DNA of 64,000 nucleotides from Thiobacillus sp. SCUT-2 (GCF_035621355.1 NZ_CP141769.1:62001-126000), one strand, 5' to 3'; counted from the stretch's first letter, positions 25,613 to 35,484 are shown. Translations and numbers: made by a program. The notes: generated from the letters alone by a model not told the origin.

Positions 25613-27369
25613 GCAGCCTGCTCCGCTGCCGGGGCGGATTCGACCAGTCGCACGAAGGCATCCTCCATGCTCGGCGCGGGACATTCCGCCGTGCGCGCCG
25701 CGGCCTTCAGCGCGGCCGGCTCGTCCATCGCCAGGATGCGGCCGGCGGCCATGATGGCGACGCGGTCGCAGTACTCGGCCTCTTCCATGAAATGGGTCGT
25801 CACCATGATGGTCACGCCGGCGTGCGCGAGCGCGTTGATGCGCTGCCAGAATTCGCGCCGCGCCAGCGGGTCGACCCCGGAGGTCGGCTCGTCGAGGAAC
25901 AGGATCTCCGGCGCGTGCATCAGCGCGCAGGCCATCGCCAGCCGCTGCTTGTGGCCGAGCGAGAGATCGGCGGACAGCCGATCCGCGTGGTCGCCCAGCT
26001 CGAATTCCCGCAGCGCCCAGTCGCGCCGCTGCGCGCGTTGCGCCGCGGCGAGTCCGTAGGCGCTGGCGAAGAAGTCGAGATTCTGCGCGACGCTGAGGTT
26101 GCCGTAGAGCGAGAATTTCTGCGACATGTAGCCGATGCGCGCGCGCGCCGCCGCCGCCGCGTGGCGCAGGTCCAGCCCCGCCACGCGAAGATGGCCGCCG
26201 CTGGCAGGGAGCAGGCCGCACAGCATGCGGAAGGTGGTCGACTTGCCGGCGCCGTTGGCGCCCAGAAGGCCGAAAATCTCGCCGCGCCGGACCTGGAAGC
26301 TCACGCCGTCGACCGCCCAGAAGCTGCCGAAGCGGCGGCGCAGGCCATCGACCTCGATGACCGGCGCGCCGTCTGCCCCGCGCTGGGCGGAACCCGCCAG
26401 CGGGGCGACGGCGAGCGCGGGCGCGGCCTCGCTCGCGCCTGGGCGCAGCAGGTCGATGAAGCCGTCCTCGAAGCGCGGCGCCACCGCCTCGATGCGTGCA
26501 GCCTCGAGGCCGGGAAGCGCGCCGAGTGCGGCGGCGTCCACGCCCGCCTGCGTCACGACGCGCACGTGATCGCCCTGGACCAGGGCGTCGACGACGCCCG
26601 TGTGGCCGGCGAGACGGGGCTGCAGGCCGCGCGGGCCCCCGCCCGGGGTGGAGACGGCCCAGGTGCGCCCGGCCATGCGGGCGCTGATCGCCTGCGGCGG
26701 CCCCTGGTCGAGGATGCGGCCTTCGCTCAGCAGGATCACCGCTTGGCAGCGCTCGGCCTCGTCGAGATAGGCGGTCGACAGCAGCACGCTCATCCCCTCT
26801 TCGCGGACGAGGCGGTCGACGATCGCCCACAACTCGCGCCGCGATACCGGATCGACGCCCACGGTGGGCTCGTCGAGCAGCAACAGGCGCGGCGCCCGCA
26901 CCAGGGTGCAGGCGAGCCCCAGCTTCTGCTTCATGCCGCCCGACAGCTTGCCGGCCAGGCGCCGGTTGAACGGCCCCAGCCCGGTCATGTGCATGAGCTC
27001 GGCGTAGCGCGCCGCGCGCGCGGCCTTCGGCACGCCCTGCAGGTCGGCGTAGAGGTCGAGGTTCTCCTGCACGCTGAGATCCTCGTAGAGGCCGAAGCGC
27101 TGCGGCATGTAGCCGAGCGCCGCCTGCACCGCGAGCGAATCGCGGGTGGAATCGAGGCCGAGCGCACGAATGCGCCCGGCGTCGGGAACCAGCAGTCCGG
27201 CGGCGAGCCGCATCAGCGTGGTCTTGCCGGCGCCATCGGGGCCGATGAGGCCGGTGATCGCGCCGGGACGGATCGCGAAGCTCACGCCGGCGAGCGCCTC
27301 GGTGCGGCGGCCGCCGGCGGCGAAGGCCTTCGCCAGATCCGCGGCCTCGAGGATCGGGGCGTCGTCCAT
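25609..27369 (-). CDS. ABC transporter ATP-binding protein with two fused nucleotide-binding domains
   Basis: This 586-residue protein holds two ABC domains. The first has Walker A GPDGAGKTT (43-51), signature LSGGMKQK and Walker B LLLLDEPTVGVDP. The second (from about residue 345) has Walker A GANGAGKSTT, a less usual signature LSLGHKQR and LFLDEPTSGVDP. It is comparable to E. coli YbhF or the ATPase half of RbbA and would power the two permeases encoded next. Its stop overlaps the permease start, and it begins 7 bp after the adaptor gene. Confidence 0.92.
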   Translation of the reverse strand: MDDAPILEAADLAKAFAAGGRRTEALAGVSFAIRPGAITGLIGPDGAGKTTLMRLAAGLLVPDAGRIRALGLDSTRDSLAVQAALGYMPQRFGLYEDLSVQENLDLYADLQGVPKAARAARYAELMHMTGLGPFNRRLAGKLSGGMKQKLGLACTLVRAPRLLLLDEPTVGVDPVSRRELWAIVDRLVREEGMSVLLSTAYLDEAERCQAVILLSEGRILDQGPPQAISARMAGRTWAVSTPGGGPRGLQPRLAGHTGVVDALVQGDHVRVVTQAGVDAAALGALPGLEAARIEAVAPRFEDGFIDLLRPGASEAAPALAVAPLAGSAQRGADGAPVIEVDGLRRRFGSFWAVDGVSFQVRRGEIFGLLGANGAGKSTTFRMLCGLLPASGGHLRVAGLDLRHAAAAARARIGYMSQKFSLYGNLSVAQNLDFFASAYGLAAAQRAQRRDWALREFELGDHADRLSADLSLGHKQRLAMACALMHAPEILFLDEPTSGVDPLARREFWQRINALAHAGVTIMVTTHFMEEAEYCDRVAIMAAGRILAMDEPAALKAAARTAECPAPSMEDAFVRLVESAPAAEQAA

Positions 27370-27376
27370 GCGGCGC

Positions 27377-28408
27377 CTAGCGCGCGTCGGCGCAGGGATC
27401 GGCGCCTTGTGCCGGGGCTGCCTGGTCGAGCGGGACGGTCACGGTCGCCGGCATGCCCAGGCGCAGCTCGCCCTGCCCCTCGCAGACGAACACGCGCGCC
27501 TGGTACACGAGGCTCGACCGGATCTCGCTCGTCTCGACCGATTTCGGCGTGAATTCGGCGCTCGGCGAGACGTAACCGACCCAGGCGCGGTAGCGCTTGC
27601 CGGGGTGGCTGTCGGTCTGCACCCACGCCCGCGCGCCGACCGGAACCCGGCCTAGCTGCGGCTCCGCGAGCCAGGTACGCACCCACACCGGGTCGGTCAG
27701 CGCCAGCGTGAACACCGGTTTCTGCGGCGACGCCATGTCGCCCGGCTCGAGGATGCGGTTCTCGATCACGCCGGCCGAGGGCGCGCGCAGCTCGCCTTCC
27801 TGCAGGTCGCGCCGCAGCACGCCGACGGCGGCCTCGTTGGCGGCCAGCGTCGCCTGGGCGGCCGCGACGTCCTCCTTGCGCGGGCCGAGCTCGGCCAGGT
27901 GCAGGGACGCCTCTGCCGCCTGCAGCTGGTCGCGCGCACGGTCGCGGGCAAAGCGCGCCGTGTCCGCCTGCTGCTGCGAGATGAAATGGCGCGCGACCAG
28001 ATCGGTCTGGCGCCGCAACGTCGCCTCGGCATCGGCGAGGCCGACCTGCGCCGCGTCGCGCTGGGCGCGTGCCTGGCGGATCTCCTCCGGACGCGAACCG
28101 GCGCGGTAGCGGGCGACCACCTCGCGCTGGGCGGCCGTCTGGGCCTCGGCCTGCTTCAGCGCGAGCGCGAGGCGCTCGGTGTCGAGCACGGCGAGCAGCT
28201 GCCCGGCCTTCACGCGGTCGCCTTCCTGCACGAGGATGCGCGTGATGCGGCCGCTGGCGTTGAACGCCAGCTCGGCCTGGCGGATGTCGACGTTGCCGTG
28301 CAGGGTCAGCGCATGCTCCGGCGCCGCCCCGTTGTGGCGGAACCAGCCGACGCCGGCCGCCACCGCGACGGCGGCGACGATGAGGATGGGGATGCGCTTG
28401 TTCTTCAT
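27377..28408 (-). CDS. HlyD/YbhG-family membrane fusion protein
   Basis: This 343-residue periplasmic adaptor has one N-terminal membrane anchor (residues 5-22), a lipoyl/barrel-sandwich part (GRITRILVQEGDRVKAGQLL, then LRAPSAGVIENRILEPGD) and a long coiled-coil hairpin between them (about 75-190). It should link the ABC permeases to an outer-membrane channel; no TolC gene is adjacent. It is the first gene of the exporter operon. The ATG at 28408 was chosen because the next 50 upstream codons have no signal-peptide features. Confidence 0.9.
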   Translation of the reverse strand: MKNKRIPILIVAAVAVAAGVGWFRHNGAAPEHALTLHGNVDIRQAELAFNASGRITRILVQEGDRVKAGQLLAVLDTERLALALKQAEAQTAAQREVVARYRAGSRPEEIRQARAQRDAAQVGLADAEATLRRQTDLVARHFISQQQADTARFARDRARDQLQAAEASLHLAELGPRKEDVAAAQATLAANEAAVGVLRRDLQEGELRAPSAGVIENRILEPGDMASPQKPVFTLALTDPVWVRTWLAEPQLGRVPVGARAWVQTDSHPGKRYRAWVGYVSPSAEFTPKSVETSEIRSSLVYQARVFVCEGQGELRLGMPATVTVPLDQAAPAQGADPCADAR

Positions 28409-28566
28409 GTACGTCCTTTGACAGGCGTTCGTCCTTGGGTTCGCCCCGGCCATGATAGGGCAGTTCGGCGGCGCATGGCGCGTGCCCGGCCATCGTCCCG
28501 GGAACTTCGGGCGTGCGCCGCGTTTCTCTATCAGGCCATTCAACGAGTCGCATCGGAAGGACACGC

Positions 28567-29559
28567 GTGGACGCCGAAACCGCACTACCCCGCACCCCCG
28601 CGCGCGCCGCGTTCGCCGGCCTGCGCGCCTATCTCAACGACCAGATCCTCGGCCAGGCAGGACTGGTGGAGCGCCTGCTGGTCGCCTTGCTGGCCGACGG
28701 CCACCTGCTGGTCGAGGGGCCGCCGGGCCTGGCCAAGACCCGCGCCATCAAGGCGCTGGCCCACGGCCTCGAGGGCGATTTCCAGCGCCTGCAGTTCACG
28801 CCGGACATGCTGCCGGCCGACCTCACCGGCTCCGACATCTACCGGCCCGAGGACGGCGCCTTCCACTTCCAGCGCGGGCCGCTGTTCCACAACCTGATCC
28901 TCGCCGACGAGGTCAACCGCGCCCCCGCCAAGGTGCAGTCGGCGCTGCTCGAGGCGATGGCCGAGCGGCAGATCAGCGTCGGCGCCGCCACCTATCCGCT
29001 GCCGCGCCTGTTCCTCGTGATGGCGACGCAGAACCCGATCGAGCACGAGGGCACCTATCCGCTGCCGGAGGCACAGCTCGACCGCTTCATGCTGCACGTC
29101 CAGGTCGATTATCCCGACCGCGCCACCACGCTGCGCATCATGGAACTGGCCCGGCGCGAGGCGCGGGAGGCGCGCGAATTGCCGCTGCCGGCGAGCCGCC
29201 TGAGCCAGGACATGCTGTTCGCCGCGCGCCGCGAGGCGCTCGACCTCGCGCTGGCGCCGGCGGTGGCGGAATACATCGCCGCGCTGGTCGAGGCGACGCG
29301 CAGCCCGGAAAAGTACAGCGCCGGCCTTGCCGAGTGGCTGCGCTGGGGCGCCAGCCCGCGCGCGGCGATCGCCGTCGAGCGCGGCGCGCGCGCGCTGGCC
29401 TGGCTCGACGGCCGCGACTACGTCAGCCCCGACGACGTCCAGGCCATCGCGCCCGACGCGCTGCGCCACCGCCTGCTGCTCGACTACACGGCGCAGGCGC
29501 GCGGCGTCACCGCCCAGCAGTGCGTGGCCGAGCTGCTGCAGCAGGTGCCGGCGCCGTGA
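28567..29559 (+). CDS. MoxR-family AAA+ ATPase
   Basis: This 330-residue ATPase has the MoxR-type Walker A GPPGLAKTR, Walker B LILADEVNRAPAK, sensor segment ATQNPIEHEGTYPLPEAQLDRF and a C-terminal lid. MoxR proteins act as chaperones for partner complexes containing von Willebrand A (VWA) domains, here encoded downstream. The GTG start (VDAETALPRT) has a GGAAGGA ribosome site 5 bp upstream, better than an earlier ATG at 28513. The 4-bp overlap with the next gene (GTGA) couples translation through the operon. Confidence 0.92.
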   Translation: MDAETALPRTPARAAFAGLRAYLNDQILGQAGLVERLLVALLADGHLLVEGPPGLAKTRAIKALAHGLEGDFQRLQFTPDMLPADLTGSDIYRPEDGAFHFQRGPLFHNLILADEVNRAPAKVQSALLEAMAERQISVGAATYPLPRLFLVMATQNPIEHEGTYPLPEAQLDRFMLHVQVDYPDRATTLRIMELARREAREARELPLPASRLSQDMLFAARREALDLALAPAVAEYIAALVEATRSPEKYSAGLAEWLRWGASPRAAIAVERGARALAWLDGRDYVSPDDVQAIAPDALRHRLLLDYTAQARGVTAQQCVAELLQQVPAP

Positions 29560-30458
29560 TCCTGCCCGAGCTCGCCGAACTCGTCGCCCTGCGCGGCCCT
29601 GCGCACGGGCTCAGCCTGCACGCGCGGCGGCCCGCGCTGGCCAGGCTGCAGGGGGCGCACCGCAGCGCGCAGCGCGGCCGTGGCCTCGAGTTCGACGAGG
29701 TGCGGCCCTACGTCGCCGGCGACGACGTGCGCGCGATCGACTGGCGCGTCACCGCGCGGCGCGGGCGACCCCACACCAAGCTCTTCCGCGAGGAGCGCGA
29801 GCGCCCGGTGTGGCTGCTCGCCGATCTGCACGCCGGCCTCCATTTCGGCAGCCGCCGCCAGCTGAAGTCCGCGCTGCTGCTGCGCGCGGCGGCCTTGCTG
29901 GCCTGGGTGGCCGTGCTCGGCGGCGACCGCCTTGGCGCACTCGTCGCCAACGCCGAGGCGGAGCCGCGCATCCTGCCGCCGCGCGGCCGCGAGGCGGGCG
30001 TCTTGCCGGCGCTCGAGGCGCTGGTGGACATGCAGCCGCGCGCGCCCGGCGTGCCCCCGACCAACAGTCTCGCAGCCGCGCTCGTCGCGCTGCGGCCGCT
30101 GGTCCAGCCGGGCAGCCTGGTGCTGGTGCTGAGCGACTTCAGCGCGCTGGACGACCGCGCAGAGGCGGAGCTGGCTGCGCTGGCGGCGCACGGCGACTGC
30201 CGGCTGCTCGCGCTGACCGACGCGCTCGAACGCAGCGGCCTGCCCGCCGGACGTTATCGCGCCGGCGTACCGGGCCGCGTCGGCTGGCTCGACGGCGAGC
30301 GCAGCCGGCGCGCCTGGCAGGCGCAATGGACGGCGCGGCAGCAGCGGCTCGATGCGCTCGCGGTGCGCCTCAGCGTGCCGCTGACACGGCTCGATACCGC
30401 GGACGCGGTGGCCGAGGCGCTGCCGCCGCTGCTGCGGGATGCGGCATGGGCGGCCTGA
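29556..30458 (+). CDS. DUF58 domain protein
   Basis: This 300-residue protein carries the DUF58 signature (GRGLEFDEVRPYVAGDDVRAIDWRVTARRGRPHTKLFREERE, seen in pieces at residues 42-85) and a degenerate VWA-like fold after it, with LVLVLSDFSALDD. DUF58 proteins almost always accompany MoxR ATPases and Bat proteins; the molecular role is not settled. It has no clear membrane anchor. It starts with GTG overlapping the MoxR stop and its own end overlaps the DUF4381 start by 13 bp. Confidence 0.9.
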   Translation: MILPELAELVALRGPAHGLSLHARRPALARLQGAHRSAQRGRGLEFDEVRPYVAGDDVRAIDWRVTARRGRPHTKLFREERERPVWLLADLHAGLHFGSRRQLKSALLLRAAALLAWVAVLGGDRLGALVANAEAEPRILPPRGREAGVLPALEALVDMQPRAPGVPPTNSLAAALVALRPLVQPGSLVLVLSDFSALDDRAEAELAALAAHGDCRLLALTDALERSGLPAGRYRAGVPGRVGWLDGERSRRAWQAQWTARQQRLDALAVRLSVPLTRLDTADAVAEALPPLLRDAAWAA

Positions 30459-30907
30459 ACGCCGACTGGCTCACCCAGCTGGCGCCGCCGCATGCGCCGC
30501 CGGCACCGGGGTGGTGGCCGCCCGCGCCGGGATGGTGGGGCGTCGCGCTGCTGCTGGTGCTGGCGGTCGCGATTCCGCTCCTCCGCTGGCGGCGCCCTGC
30601 GGCGCGCCTGCGCCGGGCCGCGCTGCGCGAACTCAAGCAGCTCGAAGCCGCGTCAGACGACGACGTTCGCCTCGCGGGTGCGCTCGAACAGCTGATGCGG
30701 CGCTACGCCGTTGCCGCCTATGGCCGGGAGGCCGTCGCGCGCCTGAGCGGCGCCGCCTGGCTCGCCTTCGTTGCCGAGCATGGCGGCAAGGAACTCGCCG
30801 GGCCGCCCGGAGCGGCGCTGCTGCGCGCGGCCTACGGCAGTCCGGCGGCGGCCGACCGCGCGCGCTGGCTCAAGGGCGCCCGCGGCTTCCTGGGAGCGCG
30901 CCGATGA
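30446..30907 (+). CDS. DUF4381 membrane protein of the Bat operon
   Basis: This 153-residue protein has a Pro/Trp-rich N-terminal segment, one transmembrane helix (about residues 31-47, GVALLLVLAVAIPLL) and a helical cytoplasmic domain ending RWLKGARGFLGARR. It matches DUF4381, the small subunit regularly found between DUF58 and BatA genes in proteobacteria. It probably anchors or assembles the VWA proteins at the inner membrane. It overlaps both neighbouring genes. Confidence 0.85.
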   Translation: MGGLNADWLTQLAPPHAPPAPGWWPPAPGWWGVALLLVLAVAIPLLRWRRPAARLRRAALRELKQLEAASDDDVRLAGALEQLMRRYAVAAYGREAVARLSGAAWLAFVAEHGGKELAGPPGAALLRAAYGSPAAADRARWLKGARGFLGARR

Positions 30908-31875
30908 TCCATGTCGCCTGGCCGTGGATGCTGCTCGCGCTGCCGCTGCCCTGGCTCGCGGCACGCCGCTTGCCCCCCGCGCAGCCGCAGGACGGCGCGC
31001 TGTTCCTGCCGTTCGCCGCCGGCGTGACCGAGGGCGCGCTGCCGACCGGGCATGCGTGGCCGCGGTCGCGCCGGCTCCTGTTGGCCCTCGTCTGGCTGCT
31101 GCTCGTGCTCGCCGCCATCCGCCCGCAATGGCTGGGCGATCCGCTGCCGGTCGCCGCGACCGGCCGGCGCCTGCTGCTGGCGGTCGACGTCTCGGGCTCG
31201 ATGGCGAGCCAGGACATGGCCGGCGGCGCGACGCGCCTGCAGGTCGTGCAGAAGGTGGCAGGCGATTTCATCCGCCGCCGCCACGGCGACCAGGTGGGCC
31301 TGATCCTGTTCGGCACCCGCCCCTACCTGCAGGCGCCGCTTACCCCCGACCTCGCCACCGTCGACCGCTTCCTCGACGAGGCGATGGTCGGCATCGCCGG
31401 CACCCAGACGGCGATCGGCGACGCCATCGGCCTCGCGATCAAGCGGCTGCAGGCGGACCGCAGCCAGACCGGCCGCAAGGGCGATACCGTGCTGATCCTG
31501 CTGACCGACGGCAGCAGCAATGCCGGCGCGATGCCGCCGGCCGAGGCGGCGCGGATGGCGGCGCGGGCGGGCCTGCGCATCTACACGATCGGCGTCGGCT
31601 CGGATGCGCAGGCAGGCTTCTTCGGGCTCGGCGGCGGCGACAGCGATCTCGACGAGGACACGCTCAAGTTCATCGCGAAGACGACGGGCGGCGAATACTT
31701 CCGCGCGACCGACGCCGATGCGCTCGAACAGGTCTACGCGCGCATCGATCAGCTCGAGCCCAGCGCCGCCCGCGAGCAGTGGTATCGCCCGCGCGACGAG
31801 TGGTTCGTCTGGCCGCTCGGCCTCGCGCTGCTGCTGAGCGTGCCGGCCGTGGCGTGGAGCGGACGATGGCGCTGA
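30904..31875 (+). CDS. batA: BatA-type von Willebrand factor A membrane protein
   Basis: This 323-residue protein has N-terminal helices (residues 5-20 and 55-75), a periplasmic or cytoplasmic VWA domain with a complete MIDAS (DVSGSMASQD, the Thr of TQTAIGDA, then LTDGSSNAG) and a C-terminal helix (about 305-320). BatA, first named for Bacteroides aerotolerance, is proposed to help cells survive oxidative or envelope stress with MoxR. The start ATG overlaps the DUF4381 stop by 4 bp. Confidence 0.88.
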   Translation: MIHVAWPWMLLALPLPWLAARRLPPAQPQDGALFLPFAAGVTEGALPTGHAWPRSRRLLLALVWLLLVLAAIRPQWLGDPLPVAATGRRLLLAVDVSGSMASQDMAGGATRLQVVQKVAGDFIRRRHGDQVGLILFGTRPYLQAPLTPDLATVDRFLDEAMVGIAGTQTAIGDAIGLAIKRLQADRSQTGRKGDTVLILLTDGSSNAGAMPPAEAARMAARAGLRIYTIGVGSDAQAGFFGLGGGDSDLDEDTLKFIAKTTGGEYFRATDADALEQVYARIDQLEPSAAREQWYRPRDEWFVWPLGLALLLSVPAVAWSGRWR

Positions 31876-32819
31876 TGCAGGACTTCCACTTCCTGCGGCC
31901 GGCCTGGCTGCTGGCCCTTCCCCTGCTGTGGGGGCTGGCGTTCTGGCTGGCGCGGCGGCACGGCCGCGACGGCGCGTGGGCGCACGTCATCGATGCCGAA
32001 CTGCTGCCGGCGCTGCGCCTCGATGGCGGCGGCAAGCCGGGGCGCTCGCCGTGGTCCTGGCTCGTGCTGGCGTGGACGCTGGCGACATTGGCGCTGGCCG
32101 GCCCCAGCTGGGAACGCACGCCCTCGCCGGCGTTTCGCGGCAATGCGGCCTGGGTGGTGGTGCTCGATCTGTCGCCGTCGATGAGCGCCACCGACGTGGC
32201 GCCGAATCGGATCACGCGTGCCCGCTACGCGGTCGACGACCTTCTCGACGGCGCGCGCGATGCCCGCGTCGGCCTCGTCGTGTTCAGCGATGAAGCGTAT
32301 ACGGTGACCCCGCTGACCGACGACGTTGCCACGGTGCGCGCGCTGCTGCCGCCGCTGGCGCCCGACATCATGCCGACCGCCGGCGACCGGCTCGCCCCCG
32401 CGCTGGATCGCGCCGGACGCCTGTTGGCCGGCGCCGCGACTGCGGCCGGCCAGGTCGTGGTGCTCACCGACGGCTTCGCCGACCCGGCTGCCGCCTTCGC
32501 CGCGGCCGGCAGGCTGCGGGCGCAGGGCGTCGCGGTGAATGTCGTCGGTATCGGCGGACCGGGCCTCGTGCGCGCAGCGAATTCCGCACCGCTCGACGTC
32601 GACCGCCTGCGGCAGCTTGCGGCCCGCGGCGGTGGCCGCTACACGGGCCTGGCCGGCGTGCCGGCACTGATCGGCGACCTCCAGGCGAGCGCCGGCCATG
32701 CGGGCATGACCCGGGCCCGGCAGGACGTCCGCGTCGCGCACTGGCTCGACGGCGGCGTGTGGCTGCTGCCGGTGCTGCTGCTGGCGGCGGCGATGCTCGC
32801 GCGGCGGGGGTGGCTGTGA
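31866..32819 (+). CDS. batB: BatB-type von Willebrand factor A membrane protein
   Basis: This 317-residue paralogue of BatA has two N-terminal hydrophobic stretches, a VWA domain with MIDAS DLSPSMSATD (Ser replaces Gly in the usual DxSGS, still ligand-competent), VVLTDGFADP, and a C-terminal helix. BatA and BatB probably form a hetero-complex remodelled by the MoxR ATPase. A second ATG at 31875, overlapping the BatA stop, would remove only three residues. Confidence 0.88.
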   Translation: MALMQDFHFLRPAWLLALPLLWGLAFWLARRHGRDGAWAHVIDAELLPALRLDGGGKPGRSPWSWLVLAWTLATLALAGPSWERTPSPAFRGNAAWVVVLDLSPSMSATDVAPNRITRARYAVDDLLDGARDARVGLVVFSDEAYTVTPLTDDVATVRALLPPLAPDIMPTAGDRLAPALDRAGRLLAGAATAAGQVVVLTDGFADPAAAFAAAGRLRAQGVAVNVVGIGGPGLVRAANSAPLDVDRLRQLAARGGGRYTGLAGVPALIGDLQASAGHAGMTRARQDVRVAHWLDGGVWLLPVLLLAAAMLARRGWL

Positions 32820-33721
32820 GGCGCTTGTTCCTGCTTGCGGGATTGCTGGCGTGGGGCACGGCGGCGCACGCGAGCCCGGCCTGGGACACGCTCTGGCATA
32901 CCGACGAGCAGCGCGGCCAGCAGCTGCTGCGCGAAGGCCGGCCGGCGGATGCGGCACGCCTGTTCCGGGACCCGCGGCGCAGGGCCTACGCGGAACTGCA
33001 GGCCGGCAATTTCGCGCGCGCGGCGCAGGATCTCGCCGGCTTCGACGACAGCGACAGCCAGTACAACCGCGGCAATGCACTGGCGCGCGCGGGGCACCTG
33101 CAGGAGGCGATCGCCGCCTACGATGCCGCGCTGGCGCGCGATCCGCGCAACCGCGACGCGCGCCACAACCGCGACGTGGTTGCGCGCGCGCTGCGGCAGC
33201 AGAAGCCGTCCCCCGCGCCGCAGCAGGAAAAACAGGGCGGATCAGCTCACGCTGAACAGTCCGGCCAATCCGGGCAGTCGGGGCAGTCGGGGCAGAACAA
33301 CGGTACCGCGCAGAACAGCGGCGCCGCGAAGAGCCAGCCCGGCCAGGCGCAGAGTCAGGCCGCCGCTTCGCAACTGGCCCAGCCGCAGCAAGCTCAGCAG
33401 CAGGCCCGAGGCTCCGAAGCACAGCCGGCAGGACGTGGCCGATCGCAGGCGGGGGCGCAGGCTGCGGCCGGCCAGCCGGGCGGCGACCTGAAGCGCGCGC
33501 AGCAGGCGGCGAGCGAAGCCGCGCAGGCCCGCAGCGACGCCGAAGCTGCGCTCGGCCAGCGCCAGCCCGGGCAAACCACCGCCCCGGCCGACGAACCGCT
33601 CAGCGAACGCCAGCTGGCCGAGGCCCAATGGCTGCGCCGCATCCCCGACGATCCGGGCGGGTTGCTGCGGCGCAAGTTCCTGATCGAACACATGATCCGA
33701 CAGCAAGGAACGCAACGATGA
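32816..33721 (+). CDS. batC: BatC-type TPR protein with Gln-rich tail
   Basis: This 301-residue protein has a signal peptide (residues 1-20), two or three TPR motifs (about 30-125, including YNRGNALARAGHLQEAIAAYDAAL) and then a long low-complexity region rich in Gln, Ser, Gly and Ala with a repeated SGQSGQSGQ unit. TPRs suggest partner binding within the Bat complex, and the tail is likely disordered. It starts with GTG overlapping the BatB stop and is coupled to BatD. Confidence 0.85.
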   Translation: MRRLFLLAGLLAWGTAAHASPAWDTLWHTDEQRGQQLLREGRPADAARLFRDPRRRAYAELQAGNFARAAQDLAGFDDSDSQYNRGNALARAGHLQEAIAAYDAALARDPRNRDARHNRDVVARALRQQKPSPAPQQEKQGGSAHAEQSGQSGQSGQSGQNNGTAQNSGAAKSQPGQAQSQAAASQLAQPQQAQQQARGSEAQPAGRGRSQAGAQAAAGQPGGDLKRAQQAASEAAQARSDAEAALGQRQPGQTTAPADEPLSERQLAEAQWLRRIPDDPGGLLRRKFLIEHMIRQQGTQR

Positions 33722-35484
33722 ATCCCCCGTGCCGCCTGCTCGCCGTCCTCTCCCTGTGGGCCTTGAGCGTGACCGCGTCGGCGGCGGTCACCGCCTGGCT
33801 CGACCGGAACCAGGTGCCCGCCGGCGAAGCCGTCCAACTCACGCTGCGCCACGACGGCGAGACCGGCCGGCAGCCCGATCTCGGCCCATTGCGGCAGGAC
33901 TTCGAGGTGCTCGGGCGCAGTACCGGCTCCAGCATCCAGATCAACAACGGCAACCTGTCGGCGCAGACGGAGATCGTGCTGACGCTGATGCCGAAGCGCA
34001 GCGGCACGCTGCAGGTTCCGTCGCTGCGGTGGGACGGCCAGACGACGCCTGCGCTGGCGCTGGCCGTCGGCGGCAACGCGACCGGCAATGCGCAGGGCGG
34101 CGCGCCTGCCGGCGCCGTGCAACATGTCTTTTTGACGACGACGCTGGACCAGAAGCAGCCCTATGTGCAGGCCGCGGTCAGGCTGACCGTGCGCCTCTAT
34201 ACCGACGAGCCGCTCTACCAGGCGAGCCTCGAACTGCAGCCGAGCAACGACGTCCTCGTGCAGCAACTCGGAAAGGACCGGCAGAGCCAGACCACGCGCG
34301 ACGGCCTGCCCTTCCAGGTGGTCGAGCGCACCTACCTCCTGTTCCCGCAGCGCAGCGGCCGCATCCGCCTCGACGGGCCGGTGCTCAACGCCGCGGTGCA
34401 AGGCGCCAACGGCAACGATCCGTTCGGCATGAATGGCGTCTTCGGCAATGTGTTCGGCCGCAATCCGTTCGGCAACATGATGGGCGCGACCCGCCCGCTC
34501 CGGATCGCCGGCGACCCGATCGTGCTCGACGTGCGCCCGCGTCCCGCCAGCGGCAAAGGCCACGACTGGCTGCCCGCGCAGAAGGTGACGCTGACCGAGA
34601 CGTGGCAGCCCGACCAGGGGCCGGTGCGCGTCGGCGATCCGATCACGCGCCACCTTCACCTGAGCGCACTCGGCCTCACCGCCTCGCAGCTGCCCGACCT
34701 CAGCGTCATCATGCCGGTGCCGGACGGCCTGCGCGCCTACCCCGACCAGGCCAAGCTCGACACCGGCGTGCAGGGCGACGGCGTCGTCGGCACGCGCGAC
34801 CAGGACATCGCACTGATCGCCAGCCGTTCCGGCCGCTACACGCTTCCCGCGCTGCGCGTGTCCTGGTGGGACACCACCCGCAACCTGCAGCGCGAAGTCG
34901 TGCTGCCGGCGCACACCCTCGACGTCCTGCCGGCCGCCGGCGGCCTGTCCGCTGCGACCGTGCCGCCGAGCCAGAACGCGAACATGCCGCCGTCCGCAGG
35001 CGCGTCGGTGTCGATCCAGCCTCCGCCCGCCCCTGCGGACGGCGCGCGCTGGCGCTGGCTGAGCCTGGTCCTGGGCGTGCTGTGGCTGGGCACGCTGGCC
35101 GCCTGGCGGATCAGCCGCAGGCGGGCGCGCAACGCTGCTCCCGCAGCGCCCGCTGCCGCCCGTGCGGCGCGCGGCGTCGCAACGGCAGAAGCTCGCAAGG
35201 CCTTCCGGCAGGCCTGCGACGCCTGCGACCCGCAGGCCGCGCGGCGCGCGCTCCTCGCGTGGGCGCGCGCCGCCTGGCCCGACGCGCCGCCCTTGGGGCT
35301 GCAGGGGCTGGCGCAGCGCCTCGGCGATGCCGAACTGAGCGGACTTTTGAAGGAACTCGACCGCGTCTGCTACGCGGGCGGGACGTGGCAGGGTGCCGCG
35401 CTGGCCGAGGCGCTCAAGTCGCTGCCTGAGCCCGATACGACGACGCCCGGCACGGCGCCGGCGCTGGCGGGGCTGTATCCCTGA
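33718..35484 (+). CDS. batD: BatD family protein
   Basis: This 588-residue protein has a signal peptide (residues 1-22), a large periplasmic region of immunoglobulin-like beta domains typical of BatD (VTAWLDRNQVPAGEAVQLTL at the start, VVERTYLLFPQRSGRIRL in the middle), one membrane helix near residues 443-465 and a helical cytoplasmic tail. It completes the MoxR-DUF58-DUF4381-BatABCD set. The ATG overlaps the BatC stop by 4 bp. The role in stress tolerance is known only from genetics in other bacteria. Confidence 0.88.
   Translation: MNPPCRLLAVLSLWALSVTASAAVTAWLDRNQVPAGEAVQLTLRHDGETGRQPDLGPLRQDFEVLGRSTGSSIQINNGNLSAQTEIVLTLMPKRSGTLQVPSLRWDGQTTPALALAVGGNATGNAQGGAPAGAVQHVFLTTTLDQKQPYVQAAVRLTVRLYTDEPLYQASLELQPSNDVLVQQLGKDRQSQTTRDGLPFQVVERTYLLFPQRSGRIRLDGPVLNAAVQGANGNDPFGMNGVFGNVFGRNPFGNMMGATRPLRIAGDPIVLDVRPRPASGKGHDWLPAQKVTLTETWQPDQGPVRVGDPITRHLHLSALGLTASQLPDLSVIMPVPDGLRAYPDQAKLDTGVQGDGVVGTRDQDIALIASRSGRYTLPALRVSWWDTTRNLQREVVLPAHTLDVLPAAGGLSAATVPPSQNANMPPSAGASVSIQPPPAPADGARWRWLSLVLGVLWLGTLAAWRISRRRARNAAPAAPAAARAARGVATAEARKAFRQACDACDPQAARRALLAWARAAWPDAPPLGLQGLAQRLGDAELSGLLKELDRVCYAGGTWQGAALAEALKSLPEPDTTTPGTAPALAGLYP

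Noticed and set aside
33242..33421. Repeat array in BatC (SGQ units) as a possible CRISPR or satellite
   Set aside because: The short repeats are in-frame Gln/Ser/Gly codons of a low-complexity protein tail, without spacers.
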